Shown piece after piece: positions 53,434-62,312 of a stretch of 64,000 nucleotides of DNA (the stretch's first letter is position 1; each line of letters opens with the position of its first letter). Where the stretch lies: the NCBI GenBank assembly GCA_050181915.1, contig JBFXCS010000002.1, positions 558,001-622,000 of the forward strand, given 5' to 3'. The notes below the pieces were generated by a model, which searched no databases, was not told where the DNA came from, and saw nothing but the letters and a program-made list of their open reading frames with translations. The translations under genes were made by a program, and so were the position numbers. The stretch is from JBFXCS01 sp050181915 (GTDB lineage: Bacteria; Actinomycetota; Thermoleophilia; Miltoncostaeales; Miltoncostaeaceae).

Positions 53434-54765
53434 GTGGCCGAGACCGCCCCGCCGCCTCAGAACGCCGAGGCCGAGTCGATGCTCCTGGCCAGCCTGATGG
53501 AGGTCGGCTCGTACGTCGCGGAGACCCAGGCCCTCGTCCGCGACGAGGACTTCTACCGCGAGGGCCACCGCGTGGTGTACCGCGCCATCGAGGACCTGTT
53601 CGCCACCGGCGAGCCGATCGAGCCGATCACCGTGATCGAGCAGCTCACCAAGAACGGCGACCTGGACGCCGCCGGCGGGCGCATGGGCGTGCTCGACCTG
53701 ATGGAGACGCCCTTCATCGCGGCGAGCTACCGGACCTACGCCGAGATGGTGCGCGACGCCGCCACCCAGCGGCGGCTGCTGCAGGTGGGCCAGCAGATCC
53801 AGAAGATGGTGGTGCAGCGCGAGGGCGAGACCACCGCGATGCTGCAGGACGCCGAGACCCTGGTCTACGACCTGTCGCAGAAGGGCGTCCGCGGCGACTT
53901 CACCGCCGCGAAGGACCTGGTCATCAGGGGCATCGAGCGCCTCACCGCCGCGGAGGAGAGCGGCGGGGGCGTGGTGGGCCTGCCGACCGGCTTCATCGAC
54001 CTCGACCGCGTCGTCGGCGGCCTGCAGCCGGGCAACGTGGTGGTGGTCGCCGCCCGGCCGAGCATGGGCAAGACCGCCCTCGCCCTCGGCATCGCCGAGT
54101 ACGCCGCGCTGTCGGACGGACGCTCGGTCGCGATCTTCTCGCTCGAGATGAGCGGCGACGAGCTGATCCAGCGCCTGCTGTCGTCGACGGCGATCGTCGA
54201 CGCGGGGCGCATCCGCTCGGGTCGCCTGGCGCCCGAGGACTGGTCGCGGCTGGGCCGCGCCGCCGACCGCCTGGCCGACGCCCGCCTGTTCATCGACGAC
54301 TCCGAGGGCGTGACGCTGGGTGAGATGCGCACCAAGACGCGGCGCCTGAAGAGCCGCGTGGGCCTGGACCTGCTGATCGTGGACTACATCCAGCTGATGG
54401 AGGGCAACCGCGGCCGCCGCGACGAGAACCGCGTGCAGGAGCTGTCGAGCATCTCGCGCGGCCTGAAGATGCTGGCGCGCGACCTCGAGGTGCCGATCAT
54501 CTGCGTGTCGCAGCTCAACCGCGCCCCCGACGCGCGGCCGGACAAGCGGCCGATGCTGTCCGACCTGCGCGAGTCCGGCGCCATCGAGCAGGACGCCGAC
54601 CTGGTGTTCATGCTCTACCGCGACGACTACTACAACGAGGACTCCGAGGACAAGGGCCTTGCCGAGGTGAACGTGGCGAAGAACCGCCACGGGCCGACGG
54701 ATCGGGTGAAGCTCACCTTCCGCGGGAGCTACGCGAAGTTCGACAACCTCGACCGGGACCACTGA
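53434..54765 (+). CDS. dnaB: Replicative DNA helicase
   Basis: 443 aa, no intein. N-terminal helical domain (NAEAESMLLASLM..) and a RecA-like domain with Walker A ARPSMGKTALAL, ATPase motif FSLEMSGDEL, Walker B LLIVDYIQLMEG and the CVSQLNRAPDARPDKRPMLSDLRESGAIEQDAD helicase motif with arginine finger. It unwinds DNA at the fork. GTG 53434 is the start. It belongs to the rpsF-ssb-rplI run and is followed by purA after 2 bases. Confidence 0.96.
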   Translation: MAETAPPPQNAEAESMLLASLMEVGSYVAETQALVRDEDFYREGHRVVYRAIEDLFATGEPIEPITVIEQLTKNGDLDAAGGRMGVLDLMETPFIAASYRTYAEMVRDAATQRRLLQVGQQIQKMVVQREGETTAMLQDAETLVYDLSQKGVRGDFTAAKDLVIRGIERLTAAEESGGGVVGLPTGFIDLDRVVGGLQPGNVVVVAARPSMGKTALALGIAEYAALSDGRSVAIFSLEMSGDELIQRLLSSTAIVDAGRIRSGRLAPEDWSRLGRAADRLADARLFIDDSEGVTLGEMRTKTRRLKSRVGLDLLIVDYIQLMEGNRGRRDENRVQELSSISRGLKMLARDLEVPIICVSQLNRAPDARPDKRPMLSDLRESGAIEQDADLVFMLYRDDYYNEDSEDKGLAEVNVAKNRHGPTDRVKLTFRGSYAKFDNLDRDH

Positions 54766-54767
54766 CC

Positions 54768-56051
54768 ATGCCCACCATCGTCGTCATCGGAGCCCAGTGG
54801 GGGGACGAGGGCAAGGGCAAGGTCGTGGACCTGCTCGCCGAGCGCAGCGACGTGGTCGCCCGCTACCAGGGCGGCAACAACGCCGGCCACACCATCGTCG
54901 CGGGCGACCAGGTGTACAAGCTCCACGTCGTGCCGTCGGGGATCCTCTACCCGGGCACGCTCTGCGTCGTCGGCAACGGGACGGTGATCGACCCGGGGGC
55001 GCTGTGCGCCGAGCTCGACGCGCTGGAGGAGCGCGGCGTGGCGCTCGACGGCCTGCGCATCAGCGGCAACGCGCACCTGATCATGCCGTACCACGTGATG
55101 CTCGACGGGGCGTCCGAGATCCGCCTCGGCAAGTTCTCGATCGGCACCACCCGGCGCGGCATCGGGCCCGCCTACGAGGACAAGGCGGCGCGGGTGGGCA
55201 TCCGCGTCCAGGACCTCCTCGACCCGAAGATCCTGCTGCGCAAGCTGCAGGTCGCGCTCGAGCACAAGAACGAGATCCTCGAGAAGGTGTACGAGCTGCC
55301 CCGCCTCGACGCGCAGGAGATCGCCGGCGGGCTGTCGGCGCACGCGGAGCGCCTGCGCCCCTTCATCGCCGACACCGCGCTGCTCCTGAGCCACGCGCTG
55401 CGCGACGGCAGGCGGGTGCTGTTCGAGGGCGCCCAGGGGACGATGCTCGACATCGACCACGGCACGTACCCCTTCGTGACCTCGTCGAACCCCACGGCGG
55501 GGGCGGCCTGCACCGGCTCCGGCATCGGCCCGACGTCGATCGACGAGGTGCTGGGGGTGAGCAAGGCGTACGTCACGCGCGTCGGCGAGGGGCCCTTCCC
55601 CACCGAGCTCGACGACGCCGCCGGACGTCACATGATGGAGCGCGGCAACGAGTTCGGCACCACCACGGGGCGCCAGCGGCGCTGCGGCTGGCTCGACCTG
55701 GTGGCGCTGCGCTACGCCGTGCGCCTGTCGGGCGTCACCCAGCTCGCGCTCACCAAGCTGGACGTCCTCTCGGGCCTGCCGACGGTGAACCTCTGCGTGG
55801 CCTACACCTCGCGCGAGGGCGAGCGGCTCACCGACTTCCCCTACCACCAGACCGTGTTCCACGGCTGCACCCCGGAGCACCGGGAGCTGGACGGCTGGGT
55901 CGAGGATCTGTCGGAGTGCCGCACCCTGAGTGACCTGCCGCCGAAGGCGCGCGCCTACGTCGAGGCGATCGCCGAGGCGGTCGAGGTGCCGATCACCCTC
56001 ATCGGCACCGGCCAGGGGCGCCACCAGGTGATCGACCAGGTGGGCATCTGA
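54768..56051 (+). CDS. purA: Adenylosuccinate synthetase
   Basis: 427 aa. GTP and IMP motifs: VVIGAQWGDEGKGKVVDLLAE, RYQGGNNAGHTIVAG, GTTRRGIGPAYEDKAAR, EGAQGTMLDIDHGTYPFVTSSN, FGTTTGRQRRCGWLD and LTKLDVLSGL. It makes adenylosuccinate from IMP and Asp, the first AMP-specific step; purB in the nearby operon does the next. It ends just before a bidirectional hairpin. Confidence 0.97.
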   Translation: MPTIVVIGAQWGDEGKGKVVDLLAERSDVVARYQGGNNAGHTIVAGDQVYKLHVVPSGILYPGTLCVVGNGTVIDPGALCAELDALEERGVALDGLRISGNAHLIMPYHVMLDGASEIRLGKFSIGTTRRGIGPAYEDKAARVGIRVQDLLDPKILLRKLQVALEHKNEILEKVYELPRLDAQEIAGGLSAHAERLRPFIADTALLLSHALRDGRRVLFEGAQGTMLDIDHGTYPFVTSSNPTAGAACTGSGIGPTSIDEVLGVSKAYVTRVGEGPFPTELDDAAGRHMMERGNEFGTTTGRQRRCGWLDLVALRYAVRLSGVTQLALTKLDVLSGLPTVNLCVAYTSREGERLTDFPYHQTVFHGCTPEHRELDGWVEDLSECRTLSDLPPKARAYVEAIAEAVEVPITLIGTGQGRHQVIDQVGI

Positions 56052-56060
56052 CGCTGCGGC

Positions 56061-56078
56061 CCGGGGCGGTGGCCCCGG
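56061..56078. terminator. Hairpin between purA and the sigma-fusion gene
   Basis: A 7-bp stem CCGGGGC / GCCCCGG with a GGTG loop lies between convergent stops. Confidence 0.45.
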
Positions 56079-56100
56079 CGCGCCGTCGCCCGGCGGCGGA

Positions 56101-58278
56101 TCAGGCCGCCGGCGCCTCGGCGGCCGGGGCGGGGGCGGTCTCGGAGGGCGCCGCGACGGCCGGCTCGGCGGCCGTCGCCGGCGCGGGGGTGACCGCGACG
56201 GGCTCGGGCTCGGGCGCGGGGGCGGGAGCCGGCGCGGGAACGGGCTCGGGGGCGGGAGCGGGAGCGGCCGCGACGGACGGCGCGGCGGCCGCCGCGGGCT
56301 CGGGCTGCGGCACGAGCTCCGGCACCGCCGGCGTCACGGGCTGCGTGGGCGACAGCTGCTCGACGGGGGGCTCCGGAGCGGGCGGCTCCGGCGCGGGCGG
56401 CTCCGGCGCGGGCGGCTCCGGCGCGGGCGGCGGCGGAGCCGGCTCGGCCGTCGGCGGGACGGGCGCCTTGCTGGGCCGCCGCTTCGCCGCGCGCGGCGCG
56501 GAGGTGAGGATCGGCCGGGGCGTCGCGCCCACGCCGGCGCGGGCGACGTCGGTGACCGACGCGCCGCTCACATCGCCCTCGCCCTCCCCGTCGTCGCCCG
56601 GGTCGGTGGGCGGCGCCAGCCGGCAGACGACCACCACCTGGACGCGCCCCCCGACCCAGCGCACCTCCCAGCGGCTGCGCACGTAGCCGGCGGGGCAGGT
56701 CGCGGTCCAGAACTCCTCGATCCGGTTGATCGGCAGCTCGACGGTGTCCGGGGGCGCCGGCTCCTCTGGCTCCTCGGGCTCGACGGGGGGATCGACCGGC
56801 GGGTCCACGGGCGGGTCCACCGGCGGGTCCTCCACCGGGGGCTCCGCCACCGGCGGATCGGCGGGCGGCTCGGGCTGCGTCGCGGGCGGCGGCGCGGAGG
56901 GCTCCCCCACCACGACCGGGGCGGGCGCAGCCGGGGTCGGCGCCGGGGTCGGCGCGGGCGCCGGGGTCGGAGTCGGAGTCGGCGCGGGCTTCGGCTTCGG
57001 ATCGGGCTTCGGATCGGGCTTCGGCTTCGGCTCGGGCTTCGGATCGGGCGCCGGGGTCGGCGCGGGCGCCGGCTGCGCAGGCGCCGATTGCGGAGGCTGC
57101 TCGTTGGCCGCCTGACCGCCCACCGGCTCGGGCGTGGCGCCCGACCCCGGCTCGTTCCGGGTCGTGGTCGCGACCGTGCGGGTGGTCCGCGACGCGGACG
57201 GGGTGACCGGCGGAGCCGAGGCGGCCTCGGCCACCGGCGATCCGCCGTCTCCGGCGAACGGGCCGACCCCGGCGACGCTGACCGCCACCGTCGCGGCCAC
57301 CCCGACGCACACGGCGGCGCCGGCGGCGATGCCGCCCACCGTGCCCATGCCCATGCCCCCCGCGCCGCCGGACGCCCCGGCGCCGCCGCCGGTTCCACCG
57401 GATCCGCCCGCCGCGCCGACGCCGGCGGCGGTGCCCGCCGCGGCGACCGCGCCGGAGCCGGCGGCGGCCGCACCGCCGTCGAGGACGTTCCGCAGGATCT
57501 GCGCGGCGGCCAGGGCCGGCAGCACCGGGAAGAAGGCGCCCAGCCGGCGGCGGCGGTCGTCCTGGGCCGCGGCGAAGGCGCTGCACTCGACGCAGCCGCG
57601 CAGGTGGGCGCGGATCGCGCGCGCCCGCAGGGTGCGTCGGTCGCCCTTGGCGATGCGCGCGCGCACGTCGTCGCACGCCTGCTCGCGGCCCGCGCTGAAC
57701 TCGGCCAGCGACACGCGCGCCTCGTGCAGCAGGTGGCGGGCATCGCTGGAGCTGGTGCCGAGCGCCTTGCCCACCGCGGTGTGCGACAGGCCGTTGAGCT
57801 CGTGCAGGACGAGGGCCGAGCGCTGGCGCAGCGGCAGCGCCCGCAGGTCGACCGTGAGCTGGCGGATCTGCTCGCGCGCCTCCACCCGCTCGTGCAGATC
57901 GCCGGCCGCCGCGTCGTCGCCCTCGGAGAGCTCCACCGCGTCGGGACGCGAGCGCACCAGGTCGATGCACTCGTTGTGGGCGATGCGGAAGAGCCACGGC
58001 TTCACCGACAGGGGCGTCGTGCCCGAGCGCCGCAGCGACCGGTAGGCGCTGAGCATGGCGTTCTGGAACGCCTCCTCGGCGTCGTGCGCGTGCCGGGTGA
58101 TGACGCAGCAGTAGCGGTAGATCTCCGCGCGGTGACGCTCGAACAGGACCTCGAAGGCCCGCTCGTCGCCGTCGGAGACGAGAGCCGCGAGTGCCGAGGC
58201 GCTCAGGAACGCGATCGACCCGAGCTCGGGACGCAGGGGCGTCCGCGCGCGAGAGCCGGGGGAGACGGTGGTGGCCAG
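56101..58278 (-). CDS. ECF sigma factor fused to zinc-finger, membrane-spanning, Pro-rich domain
   Basis: 725 aa. Sigma region 2 (about 27-110: FEVLFERHRAEIYRYCCVITRHAHDAEEAFQNAMLSAYRS, WLFRIAHNECIDLVRS), region 4 (about 145-190: LPLRQRSALVLHELNGLSHTAVGKAL), a zinc-binding anti-sigma-type HX3CX2C motif (His 225, Cys 229, Cys 232), a Gly/Ala-rich membrane helix (about 307-342) and 380 residues of Pro-rich repeats. The last two Cys flank a beta domain (about 565-610). It should be a membrane-tethered sigma needing release or a signal. The start is CTG 58278: an in-frame TAA at 58311-58309 leaves no ATG/GTG/TTG before region 2, and GGAGG lies 6 bases before CTG. Confidence 0.88.
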   Translation of the reverse strand: MATTVSPGSRARTPLRPELGSIAFLSASALAALVSDGDERAFEVLFERHRAEIYRYCCVITRHAHDAEEAFQNAMLSAYRSLRRSGTTPLSVKPWLFRIAHNECIDLVRSRPDAVELSEGDDAAAGDLHERVEAREQIRQLTVDLRALPLRQRSALVLHELNGLSHTAVGKALGTSSSDARHLLHEARVSLAEFSAGREQACDDVRARIAKGDRRTLRARAIRAHLRGCVECSAFAAAQDDRRRRLGAFFPVLPALAAAQILRNVLDGGAAAAGSGAVAAAGTAAGVGAAGGSGGTGGGAGASGGAGGMGMGTVGGIAAGAAVCVGVAATVAVSVAGVGPFAGDGGSPVAEAASAPPVTPSASRTTRTVATTTRNEPGSGATPEPVGGQAANEQPPQSAPAQPAPAPTPAPDPKPEPKPKPDPKPDPKPKPAPTPTPTPAPAPTPAPTPAAPAPVVVGEPSAPPPATQPEPPADPPVAEPPVEDPPVDPPVDPPVDPPVEPEEPEEPAPPDTVELPINRIEEFWTATCPAGYVRSRWEVRWVGGRVQVVVVCRLAPPTDPGDDGEGEGDVSGASVTDVARAGVGATPRPILTSAPRAAKRRPSKAPVPPTAEPAPPPPAPEPPAPEPPAPEPPAPEPPVEQLSPTQPVTPAVPELVPQPEPAAAAAPSVAAAPAPAPEPVPAPAPAPAPEPEPVAVTPAPATAAEPAVAAPSETAPAPAAEAPAA

Positions 58279-58307
58279 AGGGAGCCTCCAGAAAAGTACG
58301 GACTCGG

Positions 58308-58313
58308 CTTATA
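58308..58313 (-). promoter_or_regulatory. -10 element of the sigma-fusion gene
   Basis: TATAAG on the minus strand, 29 bases upstream of the CTG start. It gives a normal leader with GGAGG. Confidence 0.4.
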
Positions 58314-58511
58314 CCGCACGGGCCGCGGCGCCAGAACCGCCGACCGCGCCCGAAATTTCAGAAACGTGACCTCATCGCGCCCCCGCGGGGCCCAAACCCC
58401 CCGAACGGGCGGGTACCGCGGACACGTCCGTTCGGACGGGGTCCCGACCGCACGGCGCAGAGCGCCGCTCGGCGTCCGGGCGGGTGCGAGCCCCGTCCCG
58501 GCGCCGCCCTC

Positions 58512-59180
58512 TCAGGCGGCGGAGAGGAGCACCAGCGGCACCGGAGGGCGCCGCTCGCAGTCCCGCAACGCCGCCTCCAGGGCCTCGACCGCCCAGGGGG
58601 CGAACTGGTGACCGGCCTCCTGCCGGCACTCGCGCACCGCGGCGGCCTCGCTCAGCGCATCGCCCACCCAGGAGCGGTGCGTCATGGCGTCCCACGCGTC
58701 GGCGACGCTGAGGATCGCGGCTCCCTCGGGGATCTCGTCGCCCTCGAGGCGGTCGGGGTAGCCCCGGCCGTCCCAGCGCTCGTGGTGGTGCCTCACCCAC
58801 GCGACTTGGTGGTCGTCGAGCACCGTCGAGACGATGCGGGCGCCGGCGGCCGCGTGCTGCTTGATGACCTCGTACTCGTCCGGGCTGAGCGGGCCGGGCG
58901 TGAGCAGGATCGAGTCCGGGACGCAGATCTTGCCGACGTCGTGCAGGCGCGCCGCCTCGCGCAGCTCCTGCACCCGGCGGTCGACCCAGCCGATCTCGTG
59001 GGCGATGCGGCCGGCGAGCTCGGCGACGCGGTCGGAGTGGCCGGTGGTGGCCGGATCCTTCGCGTCGATCGCGCGGGCCACGCGGCGCAGGTTGCAGATC
59101 CCCCGCCAGCGCGTGAGGCCGTGCATCGTGCGCGTCGCGTCGCGGTGGCGATCGGGTGCGGGTGGGAACCAGTCGATCAT
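58512..59180 (-). CDS. HD-GYP domain phosphohydrolase
   Basis: 222 aa, almost entirely the HD-GYP domain: GHSDRVAELAGRIAHEIG, LHDVGKICVPDSILLTPGPLSPDEY, VRHHHERWDGRGYPDRLEGDEIPEGAAILSVADAWDAM. All metal and GYP residues are present, so it probably hydrolyses c-di-GMP or another cyclic dinucleotide. There is no receiver or membrane domain. ATG 59180 starts near MIDWFPP; TTG 59207 is possible. It is preceded by a 103-base, unusually AT-rich leader. Confidence 0.85.
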   Translation of the reverse strand: MIDWFPPAPDRHRDATRTMHGLTRWRGICNLRRVARAIDAKDPATTGHSDRVAELAGRIAHEIGWVDRRVQELREAARLHDVGKICVPDSILLTPGPLSPDEYEVIKQHAAAGARIVSTVLDDHQVAWVRHHHERWDGRGYPDRLEGDEIPEGAAILSVADAWDAMTHRSWVGDALSEAAAVRECRQEAGHQFAPWAVEALEAALRDCERRPPVPLVLLSAA

Positions 59181-59207
59181 CACCGCTACAGACCCCTGCA
59201 CCGGCAA

Positions 59208-59310
59208 AAACGTCGGATCTATCTGCGCGACTTTGCGTCTCGCATGGAGAAATCGCCTGCTATACGGCGTAAAATTTCTTCCTCCGACGACCGCCCGCGC
59301 GGCGGCGCGC
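59208..59310. other. AT-rich spacer upstream of the HD-GYP gene
   Basis: About 100 bases of clearly lower GC than the surroundings lie between the HD-GYP gene and the next minus-strand gene. It carries TATAGC-like promoter sequence on the minus strand. No clear riboswitch fold was found by eye. Confidence 0.4.
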
Positions 59311-59667
59311 TCAGGTGTTCAGGAGCGCGAAGATCGCCAGCACCCAGACGGCGACGATCGCGAGGGCGACGGCCCAGCCGCCGCCCGAGATGAGGATCGC
59401 GAGGATGATCGTGGCGATCACGGCGCCGCCGATGACGAACCAGAAGGCCCAGCGGATCTCCTGCTTCTCGCGGTGCTCGTAGTCGGTCACGGGCGACTCG
59501 CGCGACGGCGCGACCCGGTTCGCCTCGATGTACTGATCGAGGGCGCGCATCACCTCGCCGGCCCGCGACGGGTCACCGGAGGTGGCCAGCTCGGCCAGCG
59601 CGTCCTCGAGGAGGGCCCGCTGCGCCTCGCGGTCGGCCGGGCTGAGGGGGGGCCTCGGCTCGCTCAT
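59311..59667 (-). CDS. Two-helix membrane protein, 118 aa
   Basis: A charged N-terminal helical part (LSPADREAQRALLEDALAELA, then DQYIEANRVAP) is followed by two membrane helices (about 72-92 and 97-115). ATG 59667 lies 8 bases after TACATT. Family not recognised; it could be an assembly or regulatory protein. Confidence 0.68.
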   Translation of the reverse strand: MSEPRPPLSPADREAQRALLEDALAELATSGDPSRAGEVMRALDQYIEANRVAPSRESPVTDYEHREKQEIRWAFWFVIGGAVIATIILAILISGGGWAVALAIVAVWVLAIFALLNT

Positions 59668-59675
59668 CTGCGAGG

Positions 59676-59681
59676 AATGTA
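59676..59681 (-). promoter_or_regulatory. -10 element of the two-helix protein gene (leaderless)
   Basis: TACATT on the minus strand, 8 bases before ATG 59667. Confidence 0.5.
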
Positions 59682-59745
59682 TCGCGTGGCGCCGGAGGGG
59701 ACGACGGGGTGCGCGAGGGGCGCGCCCGTATGCGAGAGTGCCCGG

Positions 59746-61020
59746 GTGACTCGCACGGTGCTGGTGGTCGGAGGCGGGGGGCGTGAGCACGCCCTCGTCC
59801 GCGCCATCGCCCGTTCGCCCGAGCGGCCCCGCATCGTGTGCGCCCCGGGCAACGCCGGCATCGCCCGCGACGCCGAGGTGGTGGCCGTGCGCGGCGACGA
59901 CCTGGCCGCCGTGCGCGACCTCGCGCTCGCCCGTGCGGCGGACCTGGTGGTGGTGGGTCCCGAGGCGCCCCTCGTGGCCGGCCTGTGCGACGCGCTGCGC
60001 GCCGCGGGCGTCCGCACCTTCGGCCCCTCGGCGGCGGCGGCGCGGCTCGAGGGCAGCAAGGCCTTCGCGAAGGAGGTGATGGCGGCGGCCGGGGTGCCCA
60101 CGGCGCGGGCCGTCACCGTGACCGACCTGGACGCCGGCCTCGCGGCCGTCGACGAGCTGGGGCTGCCGGTCGCGGTGAAGGCCGACGGCCTCGCCGCCGG
60201 CAAGGGCGTGGTGGTCGCCCGGACGCGGGCCGAGGCCGAGGAGGCGCTGCGCGCCTGCCTGGTGGACGCCGCCTTCGGCGACGCCGGGCGGATCGTCGTG
60301 GTGGAGGAGGGCATGACCGGCCCCGAGGTCTCGCTGCTGGCGATCTCGGACGGCCGCGCGGTGGCGCGCTTCCCCGCGGCGCGCGACTACAAGCCGATCG
60401 GCGAGGGCAACACCGGCCCCAACACCGGCGGCATGGGCTCGGTCTCGCCCGTCCCGGACATCCCGGACGCCCTGGCCGACGAGCTGCTCGACCGGGTCCA
60501 TCGCCCGGTCATCGCCGAGATGGCCCGCCGCGGCGCCCCCTTCTCCGGCGTCCTCTACGCCGGGCTGATGATGACCCCCGCCGGCCCCCGGGTGCTGGAG
60601 TTCAACACCCGCTTCGGCGACCCCGAGACGCAGGCGCTCCTGCCGCGCCTGGAGGAGGATGCCCTGACCCTGCTCACAGCGGCCGCCGACGGCGAGCTGG
60701 ACGACCGGCCGGTGCGCGTCAACGACGGCGCCGCGGTGGCCGTGGTGCTGGCCGCCGCCGGCTACCCCGGCGCCCCCCGCGGCGGCGACGTCATCACCGG
60801 CCTCGACGAGGCCGAGGCCGCCGGCGCCGACGTGTACCACGCGGGCACCGCGCCCGGACCTGACGGGACGATCGTCACCGCGGGGGGCCGCGTGCTGGCG
60901 GTCAGCGCCCGGGGCGCCGGCGTCGCCGACGCCCGCGCCCGCGCCTACGCGGCGGCGGAGCACGTGCGCTTCGACGGCCGGCAGATGCGGGGCGACATCG
61001 CATCGGGGATGGACGCGTGA
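59746..61020 (+). CDS. purD: Phosphoribosylamine-glycine ligase
   Basis: 424 aa ATP-grasp enzyme. VLVVGGGGREHALVRAI opens the N-domain; GPEAPLVAGL, GSKAFAKEVMAAAGVPTA, VKADGLAAGKGVVVA, NTGPNTGGMGSVSPVPD and EFNTRFGDPETQ follow. It makes GAR in the second step of purine synthesis. The GTG start at 59746 has no strong -10 or ribosome site. It is the first gene of a tightly packed purine operon, with GTGA overlaps downstream. Confidence 0.95.
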   Translation: MTRTVLVVGGGGREHALVRAIARSPERPRIVCAPGNAGIARDAEVVAVRGDDLAAVRDLALARAADLVVVGPEAPLVAGLCDALRAAGVRTFGPSAAAARLEGSKAFAKEVMAAAGVPTARAVTVTDLDAGLAAVDELGLPVAVKADGLAAGKGVVVARTRAEAEEALRACLVDAAFGDAGRIVVVEEGMTGPEVSLLAISDGRAVARFPAARDYKPIGEGNTGPNTGGMGSVSPVPDIPDALADELLDRVHRPVIAEMARRGAPFSGVLYAGLMMTPAGPRVLEFNTRFGDPETQALLPRLEEDALTLLTAAADGELDDRPVRVNDGAAVAVVLAAAGYPGAPRGGDVITGLDEAEAAGADVYHAGTAPGPDGTIVTAGGRVLAVSARGAGVADARARAYAAAEHVRFDGRQMRGDIASGMDA

Positions 61021-62312
61021 TCGCCCGCTACTCGCGCCCGGCGATGGCCGCGCTGTGGACCGAGGAGGCGAAGCTCGCCCGCTGGCTCGAGGTGGAGCTG
61101 GAGGTGTGCCGGGCGTGGGCCCGCCGCGGGGTGATCCCCGCCGACGACCTCGCCGCCATCGAGGCCGGCGCCGGCTTCTCGGTGGAGCGCACCCAGGAGC
61201 TCGAGCGCACCATCAACCACGACGTGGTCGCCTTCCTCACCGACGTCGCCGAGCGCGTCGGCCCGGCGTCGCGCTGGGTGCACTACGGCATGACCTCCTC
61301 GGACGTCCTCGACACCGGGCTGGCGCTGGGCATCGCGCGCGCCGGGCAGCTGCTGCTGGCCGAGCAGGCCGGGCTCACGGCCACCCTGAAGGAGCTGTCG
61401 CTGCGCCACGCGGGCACGATCTGCGTGGGGCGCACCCACGGCATCCACGCCGAGCCCACCACCTTCGGCCTCAAGCTGGCCGGCCACGCGCTGGAGAGCC
61501 GCCGCAACGAGGAGCGCCTGGCCGAGGCCCTGCGCGGCGCGGCCGTCGGCAAGCTGTCGGGCGCGGTGGGCACCTACGCGATGCTCGACCCGGCCATCGA
61601 GGCCGAGGTGCTCGACGCCCTCGCGATCGGCACCGAGCCGGTCGCCACCCAGGTCGTGGCCCGCGACCGCCTGGCCCACCTGGTCTGCGCGATGGCCGTC
61701 GCGGCCAGCTCGCTCGACCGCCTGGCCACCGAGCTGCGCCACCTGCAGCGCACCGAGCTGCGCGAGGCCGAGGAGGCCTTCACGGCCGGCCAGAAGGGCA
61801 GCTCGGCGATGCCCCACAAGCGCAACCCGATCACGGCGGAGCGCATCTCCGGCATCGCCCGGGTGGTGCGCGGCCACGCGGTGGCGGCGCTGGAGGACGT
61901 GGCCCTGTGGCACGAGCGCGACATCAGCCACTCGTCGGTCGAGCGGATCATCCTGCCCGACGCCTTCCTGGCCCTCGACTACATGCTGGCCCGCACCCGG
62001 TCGCTGATGGAGGGCCTGGTGGTGCGCCCCGACCGCATGCTGGCGGTGCTCGAGTCGTCGCACGGCCTGGTCTACTCGCAGCGGGTGCTGCTGGGGCTGG
62101 TGGAGAGCGGCCTCACCCGCGAGCAGGCCTACGCGCTGGTGCAGCGCAACGCCCTGCGCGCCTGGGACGAGGGCGCGCCGCTGCACGACCTGCTGGCCGC
62201 CGACCCCGAGGTGAGCGCCCGCATCGGGGGCGACGACCTCGCCGCCCTCTTCGACCCGGCCTGGTACACCCGCCACGTGCCCGAGGTGCTGAAGCGGGTC
62301 GAGGCCCTGTGA
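61017..62312 (+). CDS. purB: Adenylosuccinate lyase
   Basis: 431 aa fumarase-superfamily enzyme: HYGMTSSDVLDTGLALG, CVGRTHGIHAEPTTFGLK, and the signature loop KGSSAMPHKRNPITAERISG with the catalytic Ser. It cleaves SAICAR and adenylosuccinate. The GTG start overlaps purD by 4 bases. Confidence 0.96.
   Translation: MIARYSRPAMAALWTEEAKLARWLEVELEVCRAWARRGVIPADDLAAIEAGAGFSVERTQELERTINHDVVAFLTDVAERVGPASRWVHYGMTSSDVLDTGLALGIARAGQLLLAEQAGLTATLKELSLRHAGTICVGRTHGIHAEPTTFGLKLAGHALESRRNEERLAEALRGAAVGKLSGAVGTYAMLDPAIEAEVLDALAIGTEPVATQVVARDRLAHLVCAMAVAASSLDRLATELRHLQRTELREAEEAFTAGQKGSSAMPHKRNPITAERISGIARVVRGHAVAALEDVALWHERDISHSSVERIILPDAFLALDYMLARTRSLMEGLVVRPDRMLAVLESSHGLVYSQRVLLGLVESGLTREQAYALVQRNALRAWDEGAPLHDLLAADPEVSARIGGDDLAALFDPAWYTRHVPEVLKRVEAL

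Noticed and set aside
53434..54765. Intein in dnaB
   Set aside because: The length is normal and the Walker A and helicase motifs are uninterrupted.
59208..59310. c-di-GMP riboswitch upstream of the HD-GYP gene
   Set aside because: Conserved GEMM core elements and pairing could not be found by eye.
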